A DNA stretch of 11,454 nucleotides from Dehalococcoidia bacterium (GCA_009838385.1 VXRS01000180.1:1436-12889); one strand, 5' to 3'; shown: positions 1 through 5,998, counted from the stretch's first letter. Notes: generated by a model from the letters alone, not told the origin. Program-made: numbers and translations.

Positions 1-2
1 CG

Positions 3-206
3 GAGATCCGCGAGCACATCGCCGCGGACTCGCTGGGCTACCTGAGCGTCGAGGGGCTGGTGCGGTCGACGCGCCGTCCGGCGGACTCCCTCTGCAACGG
101 CTGCTTCACTGATCGCTACCCGATGGACGTGCAGGACCAGCTGCCGCTGGTCGCCCCGCGCGCGGAGCGCGACCTGGCAGCTACGGGCTCGTCGGGCTCC
201 GGCTGA
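3..206 (+). CDS. purF: Amidophosphoribosyltransferase, C-terminal end (5' truncated by the window)
   Basis: The frame reads in from before the window and ends at TGA 204-206, giving 67 residues. It contains ADSLGYLSVEGLV followed by LCNGCFTDRYP, the typical C-terminus of glutamine PRPP amidotransferase, the first committed enzyme of de novo purine synthesis. The CxxC pair (residues 31 and 34 of the visible part) matches the C-terminal two cysteines that bind the Fe-S cluster in Bacillus-type PurF, so this should be the cluster-containing class. The glutaminase and PRPP-binding parts lie outside the window. A 28-base gap separates it from the next gene on the same strand, so read-through is possible. 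Confidence 0.9.
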   Translation, partial: EIREHIAADSLGYLSVEGLVRSTRRPADSLCNGCFTDRYPMDVQDQLPLVAPRAERDLAATGSSGSG

Positions 207-234
207 CGGGCCGGTCGCCACGCGAGAGGCACGC

Positions 235-648
235 ATGGGCGTCTCGGACGAATCGACGGGCACTGGACGGCTGACCGCCGCCTACCCGCAGCTGTTCACG
301 GGCGACATGGAGCGGGCGGCGCGGTTCTACCACGAGCAGCTCGGGTTCGAGGTCCGCTTCCTGTTCGGTGACCCGCCGGTGTACGCGCAGTTCTCGCGGG
401 ACGCGGTGCGGCTGAACATGCGCCTCGTCCAGGCTCCCGTGCTCGACCGGGAGGCGGCCGAGCGAGGGGAGCTGCTGGCCGCCTACCTCGAGGTCGACGA
501 CGTCGAGGGGTTGTACCGGGAGTACGCCGGCCGCGACGTCGACTTCTGCCGGCCGCTTGAGACGAAGCCGTGGGGACTCACCGGCTTCATCGTCCGCGAC
601 CCGGACGGGAACCTGCTGAATTTCTCCGAGCCGGCTGCCCCGGCCTAG
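235..648 (+). CDS. VOC-fold (glyoxalase / bleomycin-resistance-like) protein
   Basis: This 137-residue protein has the vicinal-oxygen-chelate layout: a beta strand and 'MERAARFYHEQLGFEV' (residues about 25-40), then a second half ending 'VRDPDGNLLNFSEP', the common VOC closing motif. Single-domain members of about 120-140 residues usually dimerise to form two binding clefts. The position that carries the first metal-binding His in glyoxalase I reads Gln here (YPQLF), while a Glu is present near the C-terminus (NFSEP). A ligand-binding or bleomycin-resistance-like role is therefore more likely than a metal-dependent lyase. ATG 235 is preceded by a GAGAGG-like ribosome site. Its TAG stop overlaps the stop of the opposing oxygenase-like gene within one CTAG. 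The substrate cannot be told from sequence. Confidence 0.8.
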   Translation: MGVSDESTGTGRLTAAYPQLFTGDMERAARFYHEQLGFEVRFLFGDPPVYAQFSRDAVRLNMRLVQAPVLDREAAERGELLAAYLEVDDVEGLYREYAGRDVDFCRPLETKPWGLTGFIVRDPDGNLLNFSEPAAPA

Positions 649-2000
649 CGCTCAAGGTAGGGCTCGAGGAGCTGGGGCACGCGCAGGTGCTCGGGGATGC
701 GCTCGGGGCCGATCGTGCGGTCGAGCGTCTCGGCGCAGTGCCAGATGCGACGCTCCTGGTAGCTGACGGGGATGCCGATGAGGCCGGGAGAGTCGAGCGA
801 CTTCTGCATGGGCGTCATGTTGCGGGTGTCCTCCTCCATCACGACGGTGCGCTGGTGGAGGCGGTCAGCGCGCATCTGGACGACGGCGGGGTCGTCGTCG
901 TCCCCCCAGTCGTTCTGGAAGGTGACCCACTCGAAGAGGGTGTGGCCGATATCGATGGGCCAGCAGAGGAGGAAGGGCATGCCCGTGGAGCCGACGGGGG
1001 TGATGAGGTTGGGGAAGATGCTGAAGGCAGTGCTGGTGCAGTTGACCATGGGCACGACGGTCTCGATCTCGGGGATGGGGCCCTTGACGGCGAAGCTGCG
1101 CATCATGCCGAGGCCCGGGCGCCAGTCGAGGGGGTCGTCCATGCCCGAGGCGGCGGCGGCGCGCTTCGTGACGGGCGTGATCATGCGGGAGTGGCCGTGG
1201 GGGAAGAGGCCCATGGTGGCGCCGCGCTGATCGATCGAGGTGACTCCATCCTTCTGGTGAATGTGCTTGAAGTGGTAGACCTCCTGGAAAGCCTCAACGG
1301 TGACCTTCCAGTTGCAGTTGATGACGAGCGAGTCCTTCTCGAAGAGGCGCAGGTTCTCGCCCTGGAACTGGGCCATCTGGCGGGCGATGGGGCCGAGCCA
1401 CTTGAGCAGGGGCATGGCGTCGGGGTCCTGGTTCACGAAGACCCAGCCGTCCCAGACCTCGCAGCGGTACTCGGTGAGGCTGCGGTCCTCGTAGGGGATG
1501 GCGTCGAGCTGTTCGCCGAAGGGCACGGCGACGAGCTGGCCGTTGGTGTCGTAGGCCCAGCCGCGTCGCTGGCAGCGGAGGACGCCTTCGGGGAGGGTGC
1601 GGCGGGGGAAGTGCTGCTGGCGGAAGAGCTTGCCGGGAGCGTCGAACTCGACTTCGGTTCGCAGGTGGCTCTCGTCGTGCCAGGGAACGAGCGGGGCGTT
1701 GTTGGGGCTCTCGTTGCGGAAGGCGCGGATGCGCATCTCGTCATCGCGGACGAGGACGACGGGCGTATCGCGAAGCGACTCCCAGACCCAGTAGCTGCCG
1801 ACTTCGGGCAGGTCTTCCTGGCGGCCGGCGAGCAGCCACGTGCGCGGCCAGAGGTACTTCTGTTCGAGCTCGAAGAAGGCGGGGTCGGTATAGCGTCCGC
1901 CGGGGATGTCGGGGAACTTGGGGAAGCCCTCGGGTGGACCCTCGCGGGAGAACTCGTAGCGGATCTCGTTCTTCAGCTGCTCAATGAGCGTGTCTTCCAT
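645..2000 (-). CDS. Rieske non-heme iron oxygenase alpha-subunit-like protein with a degenerate [2Fe-2S] site
   Basis: With the chosen start this is 451 residues, normal for ring-hydroxylating oxygenase alpha subunits. The N-terminal half follows the Rieske fold (about residues 30-190: YLWPRTWLLAGR, RGWAYDTNGQL, WDGWVFVN). The C-terminal half is the SRPBCC-type catalytic domain. The catalytic iron site looks intact: NWKVTVEAFQEVYHFKHIH supplies Glu240, His243 and His248, and MEEDT supplies Asp391, in the expected spacing. The cluster site is not intact. The usual N-x-C-x-H region reads NESPNN (Ser98, Asn100). The usual CxxHGW reads CQRRGW (Cys143 kept, Arg146 for His). About 42 residues separate the half-sites instead of roughly 17. 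The start at 2000 has GGAGG five bases upstream; an in-frame ATG at 2039 (13 residues longer) has no such site. The family normally inserts O2 into aromatic or alkyl substrates using a reductase partner, but none is encoded here. Confidence 0.85.
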   Translation of the reverse strand: MEDTLIEQLKNEIRYEFSREGPPEGFPKFPDIPGGRYTDPAFFELEQKYLWPRTWLLAGRQEDLPEVGSYWVWESLRDTPVVLVRDDEMRIRAFRNESPNNAPLVPWHDESHLRTEVEFDAPGKLFRQQHFPRRTLPEGVLRCQRRGWAYDTNGQLVAVPFGEQLDAIPYEDRSLTEYRCEVWDGWVFVNQDPDAMPLLKWLGPIARQMAQFQGENLRLFEKDSLVINCNWKVTVEAFQEVYHFKHIHQKDGVTSIDQRGATMGLFPHGHSRMITPVTKRAAAASGMDDPLDWRPGLGMMRSFAVKGPIPEIETVVPMVNCTSTAFSIFPNLITPVGSTGMPFLLCWPIDIGHTLFEWVTFQNDWGDDDDPAVVQMRADRLHQRTVVMEEDTRNMTPMQKSLDSPGLIGIPVSYQERRIWHCAETLDRTIGPERIPEHLRVPQLLEPYLER

Positions 2001-2005
2001 GGAGT

Positions 2006-2010
2006 CCTCC
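2006..2010 (-). promoter_or_regulatory. Ribosome binding site deciding the oxygenase-like gene start
   Basis: On the minus strand GGAGG lies five bases before ATG 2000 (CCCGGAGGACTCC then ATG). The alternative in-frame ATG at 2039 is preceded by a C-rich stretch with no purine-rich site, so the downstream ATG is preferred. Confidence 0.65.
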
Positions 2011-2101
2011 GGGACACGACGCCGGGGAATTCGGGCCATGCGCGAGTAGGGTCGCAGAGGGGCGGGCGGGCGGTCAACGGGATGCGAGCTGGCGTGGCGG
2101 G

Positions 2102-2593
2102 CTACGGCAGCTCCGACGCCAGCAGCTCGCGGCTGAACTCGCCGATCCTGTCGCGGATGCCGCGGAAGACGTCTGTCATCTCTTCGTCATTCATCCAGGG
2201 GTAGTCGGGGTCTTCGAATGCGTGGTGGAGCGTTCGCCTGGCGCCGGGGAAGACGGGGCATGCCTCGCGGGCGGCGTCGCAGACGGTGAGCACCAGGTCG
2301 AACTCGGCGTCGAGGTAGCGGTCGACGTGGTCGGAGGTGTGCCCGGAGATGTCGATCCCGACTTCCGCCATGACGGTGATGGCGATTGGGTGGACCGTCT
2401 TGGGCTCGACGCCGGCGCTCGACACCGCGACGCGGTCCCCGCCCAGCGACTGGAGCCAGCCGTGCGCCATCTGGGAGCGGGCGCGGTTTCCGGTGCAGAT
2501 CACCAGCAGGCGAAACGGTTCGGCGCTTTCTATGGGGCCTCCGGGAGAGAGCGAGCGGGGATGGGCGTCCAGCGTGACAGGGCCCCGCGACAA
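2102..2593 (-). CDS. arsC: Arsenate reductase, low-molecular-weight phosphatase (thioredoxin-linked ArsC) type
   Basis: The core starts at FRLLVICTGNRARSQMAHGW (residues 27-46) and carries the CX5R(S) P-loop (Cys33, Arg39). Two further cysteines in TVCDAAREACP (Cys105, Cys112) line up without gaps with the Cys10/Cys82/Cys89 triad of staphylococcal pI258 ArsC. Asp128 in FEDPD fits the general acid. This triad separates arsenate reductases from plain low-molecular-weight tyrosine phosphatases. The enzyme would reduce arsenate to arsenite in the cytoplasm using thioredoxin. The position of the oxidation-prone Cys15 of pI258 ArsC is Ala here. No arsR or arsenite efflux gene is visible nearby. The start is uncertain: TTG 2593 is the first in-frame standard start after a TGA and has no good ribosome site, giving about 25 extra N-terminal residues. 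A GGAGG at 2542-2538 sits four bases before an in-frame ATA at 2533. The oxygenase-like gene follows on the same strand about 100 bases downstream. Confidence 0.8.
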   Translation of the reverse strand: MSRGPVTLDAHPRSLSPGGPIESAEPFRLLVICTGNRARSQMAHGWLQSLGGDRVAVSSAGVEPKTVHPIAITVMAEVGIDISGHTSDHVDRYLDAEFDLVLTVCDAAREACPVFPGARRTLHHAFEDPDYPWMNDEEMTDVFRGIRDRIGEFSRELLASELP

Positions 2594-2682
2594 CGGTCAA
2601 CGGCGATCAAGCGACTCAGGGCGATGCGGGGTTGCGCGCGTCCGTATCATCGTGAGCGCCAGGTGGACGCGAGGAGGACGCA

Positions 2683-3099
2683 ATGGCCAGCTTCGAAGAC
2701 GTGAACATCGACGACGAGATGGAGCCGCTGGATCGCACGCCGACGGAGGACGACGCGCTCCGCTTCATGGGCCAGGACCCGGCGACGAAGAGCCGCTTCA
2801 GCGACTCGGCGACGGCGCAGCGCGAGGGCTTTCGCGGCGCGGTCGTGCCGGGGCTGATGAAGCTGGCGTGGATCACGAGCTACGCGAGCGACTGGGCGGG
2901 GCAGGGCGCGACCGTGCGGAGCGTGCGCGTCGCGTACCGGCGGCCCGACTTCGCCGGGAACCCGCTCATGGTCGCGGGACGGGTGGTGGACAAGCGGGAG
3001 GAGGACGGCCGGAAGCTGGTGGACCTGGAAGTGGTCACGCTGATGGAGGACGGGCAACCGTCGGTGCGGGGCAACGTGCAGGTGGAGTTCGACTCCTAG
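2683..3099 (+). CDS. MaoC-like hotdog-fold protein
   Basis: This 138-residue protein is the size of a single hotdog domain. The pattern REGFRGAVVPGLMKLAWITSYASDW (residues 47-71) resembles the 'GF.g.iahGml' helix of MaoC/R-specific enoyl-CoA hydratases. The later strands VRSVRVAYRRPDFAGNPLMVAGRV and KLVDLEVVTLMEDGQPSVRGNVQVEF (about 78-136) fit the hotdog sheet. The catalytic Asp/His segment of hydratases (GDxNPxH) is replaced by GQDPATKSRF and lacks the His, so ordinary hydratase activity is doubtful. Acyl-CoA or acyl-thioester binding remains plausible. GAGGAGG lies five bases before ATG 2683, the strongest ribosome site in the window. It is divergent from arsC and 13 bases upstream of the YjbR gene, probably in one transcript. 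Confidence 0.7.
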   Translation: MASFEDVNIDDEMEPLDRTPTEDDALRFMGQDPATKSRFSDSATAQREGFRGAVVPGLMKLAWITSYASDWAGQGATVRSVRVAYRRPDFAGNPLMVAGRVVDKREEDGRKLVDLEVVTLMEDGQPSVRGNVQVEFDS

Positions 3100-3112
3100 A
3101 GGACTCGTAGAG

Positions 3113-3487
3113 ATGGGGGACGCGGCAGCGACGCTGGAGCAGGTGCGGGCGATCTGCCTCGCGCTGCCCGAGGCGGAGGAGAAGGAGGCGTGGGGGATGC
3201 CCACGTTCCGGGTGCGGGGGAAGCTGTTCGCGCACTTCGCCGACAACCACCACGGGGACGGGCGCGTGGCGCTCTGGCTGAAGCCGGAGCCGGGTGCTCG
3301 GGATCTGCTGGTGGAGGCGGCGCCGGAACGGTTCTTCGTGCCGGCCTACGTAGGACCGCGGGGATGGGTGGGGCTACGGGTCGACGGGGAGGTGGACTGG
3401 GACGAGGTCGTGGATCTGGTCGAGGACTCGTGGCGGCAGATCGCGCCGAAGCGGGTGGCGGCGGCGTTCGATTCGGCCCGGTCCTAG
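3113..3487 (+). CDS. MmcQ/YjbR family protein
   Basis: This 124-residue protein has the MmcQ/YjbR pattern: an N-terminal helix with 'AICLALPEAEEKEAWGMPTFRV' in which LPxxxE..WG.P.F is diagnostic (residues about 13-34), then RGKLFAHF, VALWLKPEP, FFVPAYVGPRGWVGLRVDG and a C-terminal helix with VEDSWRQIAPKR. The family adopts a CyaY/frataxin-like double-wing fold and has been proposed to bind DNA, but its cellular role is not settled. Full length is typical (110-125 residues). ATG 3113 has only a weak purine-rich site, so translation may be coupled to the MaoC-like gene 13 bases upstream. Its TAG stop shares a CTAG with the stop of the opposing membrane-protein gene. Confidence 0.8.
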   Translation: MGDAAATLEQVRAICLALPEAEEKEAWGMPTFRVRGKLFAHFADNHHGDGRVALWLKPEPGARDLLVEAAPERFFVPAYVGPRGWVGLRVDGEVDWDEVVDLVEDSWRQIAPKRVAAAFDSARS

Positions 3488-3867
3488 CGGGGCCAGCCGC
3501 CCAGCCCCAGCCAGACGCCGACCGAGGCGGCGATGGAGATGACGACGAGAGACACGCCGACCCAGAAGAGGGAAGCGCCCTGCCCGACGAGGCCGGGAGT
3601 GCCGCGGCGGCGGGCGGCGATGGTGCTGAGCACGACTCCGGGGAGCACGAGCGCCAGCCAGGCGATGGAGGCGCTGAAGAGCACAATCGACCAGACGCGC
3701 AGTGCGTGCCTTGCGATGTTCTCGGCGGTGGCGTTAAAGGCGCCTCCCCAGGCAGCGAAGGCAAGCGCCAGCGGAACGATGACGGCAATGATGACGGCCC
3801 ACTGCCAGAGCGGGCCGAGGAGCACGCGTCGCGCACCACGGGGAGCCGTGACCCTCGTCATGGGCAC
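3484..3867 (-). CDS. Small three-helix membrane protein, function unknown
   Basis: I do not recognise a family. The 127-residue product has a basic N-terminus (TRVTAPRGARR) and three clear hydrophobic segments at about residues 20-41, 58-86 (the middle part is most hydrophobic) and 98-122, joined by AARRRGTPG. By the positive-inside rule the N-terminus and the ARRRG loop would be cytoplasmic. The start could be GTG 3867 or ATG 3861 two codons later; neither has a clear ribosome site. Codon use with G/C third positions matches neighbouring genes, and the hydrophobic pattern makes a chance frame unlikely. It is monocistronic as far as seen and convergent with the YjbR gene. Confidence 0.6.
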   Translation of the reverse strand: MPMTRVTAPRGARRVLLGPLWQWAVIIAVIVPLALAFAAWGGAFNATAENIARHALRVWSIVLFSASIAWLALVLPGVVLSTIAARRRGTPGLVGQGASLFWVGVSLVVISIAASVGVWLGLGGWPR

Positions 3868-3937
3868 GATCGTACCGCCGACCGGGGTTGTGGGGAGAGG
3901 CGGCGGGGCTCGCCGGGCGCGGGGAAAGGGGTGGCCA

Positions 3938-3968
3938 GGGCGGCCCCGCGATATGGGTGGAGCCGCCC
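3938..3968 (-). terminator. Possible hairpin downstream of the HU gene
   Basis: GGGCGGC (3938-3944) and GCCGCCC (3962-3968) form a perfect 7-bp GC inverted repeat around a 17-base loop, 18 bases beyond the HU stop codon. No T-run follows, so it would be at best a structure-only or Rho-assisted terminator. The long loop makes this weak. Confidence 0.25.
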
Positions 3969-3985
3969 CGGGCCGGTGGTAGCGC

Positions 3986-4273
3986 CTAGATGGAGTCCTT
4001 CAGGTTCTTGGCAGCCTTGAAGGCGGGCGCGCGCTTGGCGGCGATCTGGATGGTCGCGCCGGTGGCGGGATTGCGGCCCATGCGGGCGCCCCGCTCACGC
4101 GTCTCGAACTTGCCGAAGCCGCCAATAGAGACCTCGCCGCCACCCTGGAGCTCGCCTGCGATGAGGCCCTGCCCGGGAACGGTGCTGAAGATCGCATCAA
4201 CGACCTCAGCAGCCTTGGCTTGCGTGATCTCGGTCTTCCTGGCCAGTGCGGCCACCATCTCGGTCTTGTTCAT
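3986..4273 (-). CDS. hup: HU/IHF-family histone-like DNA-binding protein
   Basis: This 95-residue protein starts MNKTEMVAALARKTEITQAKA, the standard HU N-terminal helices. It continues with GEVSIGGFGKFETRERGARMGRNPATG (about 46-72), containing the GFG-F-RERxARxGRNPxTG signature and the intercalating Pro at the tip of the DNA-embracing arm. It ends with PAFKAAKNLKDSI. HU dimers bend and compact DNA with little sequence specificity. Compared with 90-residue HU there are about five or six extra residues between helix 2 and the first strand (STVPGQGLIAGELQGGG). ATG 4273 has AGGAGGG about nine bases upstream. The gene is transcribed away from the small helical-protein/APH unit, with a shared 178-base divergent promoter region. 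Confidence 0.92.
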   Translation of the reverse strand: MNKTEMVAALARKTEITQAKAAEVVDAIFSTVPGQGLIAGELQGGGEVSIGGFGKFETRERGARMGRNPATGATIQIAAKRAPAFKAAKNLKDSI

Positions 4274-4311
4274 GGCAATCTGCCCTCCTGAACAGTCGAA
4301 ACTGGTAAGAG

Positions 4312-4351
4312 ACTATAGCGCATTAGCGCTTTCGTCACCTGTCTCCGTCAA
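4312..4351 (-). promoter_or_regulatory. Putative HU promoter with overlapping palindrome
   Basis: On the minus strand TTGACG (4351-4346) and TATAGT (4317-4312) resemble -35 and -10 hexamers but lie 28 bases apart, too far for one standard promoter. TTGACG pairs better with GCTAAT at 18 bases, and TATAGT has a weak GTGACG 15 bases upstream. A perfect 14-base palindrome with AGCGC/GCGCT arms around a 4-base centre (4317-4330) abuts the TATAGT and could be an operator. This is motif reading only. Confidence 0.4.
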
Positions 4352-4451
4352 CTGATCAGGGGGAAGGGAGCGGCTGCGGGGAGGCGCGGGTATCATCTGC
4401 GGCCTGCCGCAAAGTGCGGGCCGAGCCCCCGGCGGGTGGAGGGAACCAGGC

Positions 4452-4919
4452 GTGCGACCGACAAGCGACGAGCTGATCGTGGGAATCCGCAACGTGCTGG
4501 AGGACGTGCTCATCCCGGAGCTGCAATCGGACTGGGCGCAGGCGATGGGCACGCAGATGGCGCTCATGCTGCAGCACCTGGAGGGGCGCACCGAACGCGA
4601 GCCGGACTTCCTGGCGGGTGAGAACGCAAAGCTCGAGGCCGTGCTCGCGAAGGCGAACGCCGCCCTGGGGGAGGACGCCGTGGCGGCGCCGGCGGCGCCG
4701 GCGGATGAGGGGCTGGAGCGGCTGCGCGCACACAACGAGGCCCTGCGCCAGGCGATCACCGACGCTATCCACGCCGCCTACGACCAGGGCGACTACGGCT
4801 TCCACGACCTTCCCGCGGACCGGCTCGGGATCACGGACGACCTGATGGAGATCGCGACGCGGCAGGCGGAGTTCTGGCAGCCGATCGGGTTCACCTACCC
4901 GGGAAGGCAGCGGAGGTAG
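4452..4919 (+). CDS. Small helical protein paired with an APH-family kinase (DUF6285-like)
   Basis: This 155-residue protein is mostly helical and charged. The opening RPTSDELIVGIRNVLEDVLIPEL resembles the start of DUF6285-type small proteins, which are often encoded beside APH-family phosphotransferases in actinobacterial-type genomes; I recall this from general knowledge and could not test it. An Ala/Pro linker (AVAAPAAPAD, about residues 76-85) splits two helical halves. The second half ends with YDFH-like hydrophilic sequence and FWQPIGFTYPGRQRR. The start is GTG 4452 with a GGAGGG site about 10 bases upstream. The stop is three bases before the phosphotransferase ATG, so the two are almost certainly translated together and may act together. 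Its function is unknown. Confidence 0.75.
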   Translation: MRPTSDELIVGIRNVLEDVLIPELQSDWAQAMGTQMALMLQHLEGRTEREPDFLAGENAKLEAVLAKANAALGEDAVAAPAAPADEGLERLRAHNEALRQAITDAIHAAYDQGDYGFHDLPADRLGITDDLMEIATRQAEFWQPIGFTYPGRQRR

Positions 4920-4922
4920 GCG

Positions 4923-5903
4923 ATGCCGTACCAGCCGGAGGTTCGCAAGGACGACGCAGCCGCCTTCCTCTCCGACGCGCTCGGCAAGCCGGTGCAGGTG
5001 GTGGAGCTGAAGCGGCTCGCCTCGGGGCAATCGCGGGAGACGCTGGTGGTGAAGACGGACCAGCCGGACGAGGCCGAGCTCGTCTTCCGCATCGAGCAGG
5101 GCGGAGTGCTGGGCACCTCCAGCGAGCCGGAGTTCAAACTGCTGCAGGCGTTGCACGGGGGGCCGGTGCCGGTGCCGAAACCGCGCTGGCTGGTGGAAGA
5201 CCCACAGTGGTTCGGCTACCCCTTCATGGTCACGGAACGGGTGGAGGGGGACGGCAGCTTCGGCTACCTGGCGGAGCCGGAGAAGGCGCAGACGATCCTG
5301 CGGACCTACATCAAGTCGATCGGGGAGATGCACCGCTACTCGTGCGAGGAGCTGGGACTGCACGAGCTCGGCATCCCCAAGGACACCCGCCAGAGCACGC
5401 TCGAGCAGCTCGACCTGTGGACCGATCGCTACGAGCGCTACCGCTACGTGCGGGAGCCGCTGCTGGAAGAGGCGATCGCGTGGCTGCGCCGCAACATCCC
5501 GGAGCCGAAGCGTCCGGTGCGCCTGAACCACGGCGACCTGAGCGCCGGGAACTTCATCCTGCACGAAGGGAAGATCATGGCCCACGTCGACTGGGAGTGG
5601 TCGAACCTGGGCGACCCGATGGAAGACGTGGCCTTCTTCGCCTACATCAAGGGGCGGATGTTCGGGCCGCCGGAGCCGATCCTCGACCTGCTGCGAGAGG
5701 TAGAGGAGTTCGAGATCGGCGGTGACGAGCTGCTCTACTGGGAAATCTTCAACTACTTCAAGGCAGCTTGCGCGAACATCGCGACGCTGAAGGTGTTCAA
5801 CGAAGGGCGCAACTACGGCCTGAACATGGTGGCGATCGGGACCGGCGGCTTCCTGGGATTCACGCGACGCACAGCGGAAGCGCTGCGAACCGCTTCCGGG
5901 TAA
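4923..5903 (+). CDS. APH-fold phosphotransferase family protein (ACAD10/11 kinase-domain-like)
   Basis: This 326-residue protein has the aminoglycoside-phosphotransferase/choline-kinase fold. The N-lobe reads VELKRLASGQSRETLVVKT and AELVFRIEQ (about 27-59), and GYPFMVTERVEG (98-109) is the hinge. The catalytic loop is LNHGDLSAGNF (His203, Asp205, Asn210). The Mg-binding Asp223 is in HVDWEWSNLGDPMEDVAFF, the equivalent of the kinase DFG. All catalytic residues are present, so it should be an active ATP-dependent small-molecule kinase. This sub-type is closest to the domain found in ACAD10/ACAD11, where it is linked to hydroxy-fatty-acyl-CoA breakdown. The substrate here is inferred only; antibiotic resistance is less likely given the housekeeping-style context. 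It is cotranscribed with the small helical protein three bases upstream. Confidence 0.85.
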   Translation: MPYQPEVRKDDAAAFLSDALGKPVQVVELKRLASGQSRETLVVKTDQPDEAELVFRIEQGGVLGTSSEPEFKLLQALHGGPVPVPKPRWLVEDPQWFGYPFMVTERVEGDGSFGYLAEPEKAQTILRTYIKSIGEMHRYSCEELGLHELGIPKDTRQSTLEQLDLWTDRYERYRYVREPLLEEAIAWLRRNIPEPKRPVRLNHGDLSAGNFILHEGKIMAHVDWEWSNLGDPMEDVAFFAYIKGRMFGPPEPILDLLREVEEFEIGGDELLYWEIFNYFKAACANIATLKVFNEGRNYGLNMVAIGTGGFLGFTRRTAEALRTASG

Positions 5904-5907
5904 GCGA

Positions 5908-5923
5908 ACCGACACGACTCGGT
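5908..5923 (+). terminator. Weak hairpin after the phosphotransferase gene
   Basis: ACCGA (5908-5912) and TCGGT (5919-5923) form a 5-bp stem with a 6-base loop, five bases after the stop codon. There is no T-run. It may mark the end of the upstream unit but is weak. Confidence 0.2.
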
Positions 5924-5932
5924 AAAGGGAAC

Positions 5933-5961
5933 TGGCCGGAACTTGACCGGACGCGTAGACT
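5933..5961 (+). promoter_or_regulatory. Possible promoter of the ABC transporter operon
   Basis: TAGACT at 5956-5961 is a fair -10 hexamer. The hexamer 17 bases upstream (TGGCCG, 5933-5938) is a poor -35. A better -35-like TTGACC at 5943-5948 is too close to TAGACT (7 bases) and 23 bases from TATACC at 5972. A promoter is expected in this 95-base gap, but the exact elements are unclear. Confidence 0.25.
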
Positions 5962-5998
5962 CGGGCGGCCATATACCCATGGAACCGAAGGGGGACTC

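Noticed and set aside
645..2039. Idea that the degenerate Rieske site is a frameshift artefact
   Set aside because: The frame is continuous for about 450 codons, family-like sequence flanks both half-sites in the same frame, and the changes are substitutions plus an in-frame insertion.
570..2204. Long plus-strand open frame (544 codons) opposite the oxygenase-like gene
   Set aside because: It is an antisense mirror of a gene with clear family motifs. Its translation is low-complexity (Ala/Gly/Glu/Val-rich) without recognisable domains, as expected from high-GC codon use.
4676..4704. GGCGCC-rich short tandem pattern
   Set aside because: It encodes the Ala/Pro linker of the small helical protein and is explained by coding composition.
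4356..5972. Long minus-strand open frame opposite the phosphotransferase unit
   Set aside because: The translation is Arg/His/Leu/Val-rich without motifs, and the plus strand carries an intact APH-fold kinase. Treated as an antisense shadow.
5768..5998. N-terminal extension of the substrate-binding protein upstream of 5999
   Set aside because: It overlaps the phosphotransferase gene, has no family similarity, and would bury a clear lipoprotein signal peptide that begins at ATG 5999 with a good ribosome site.
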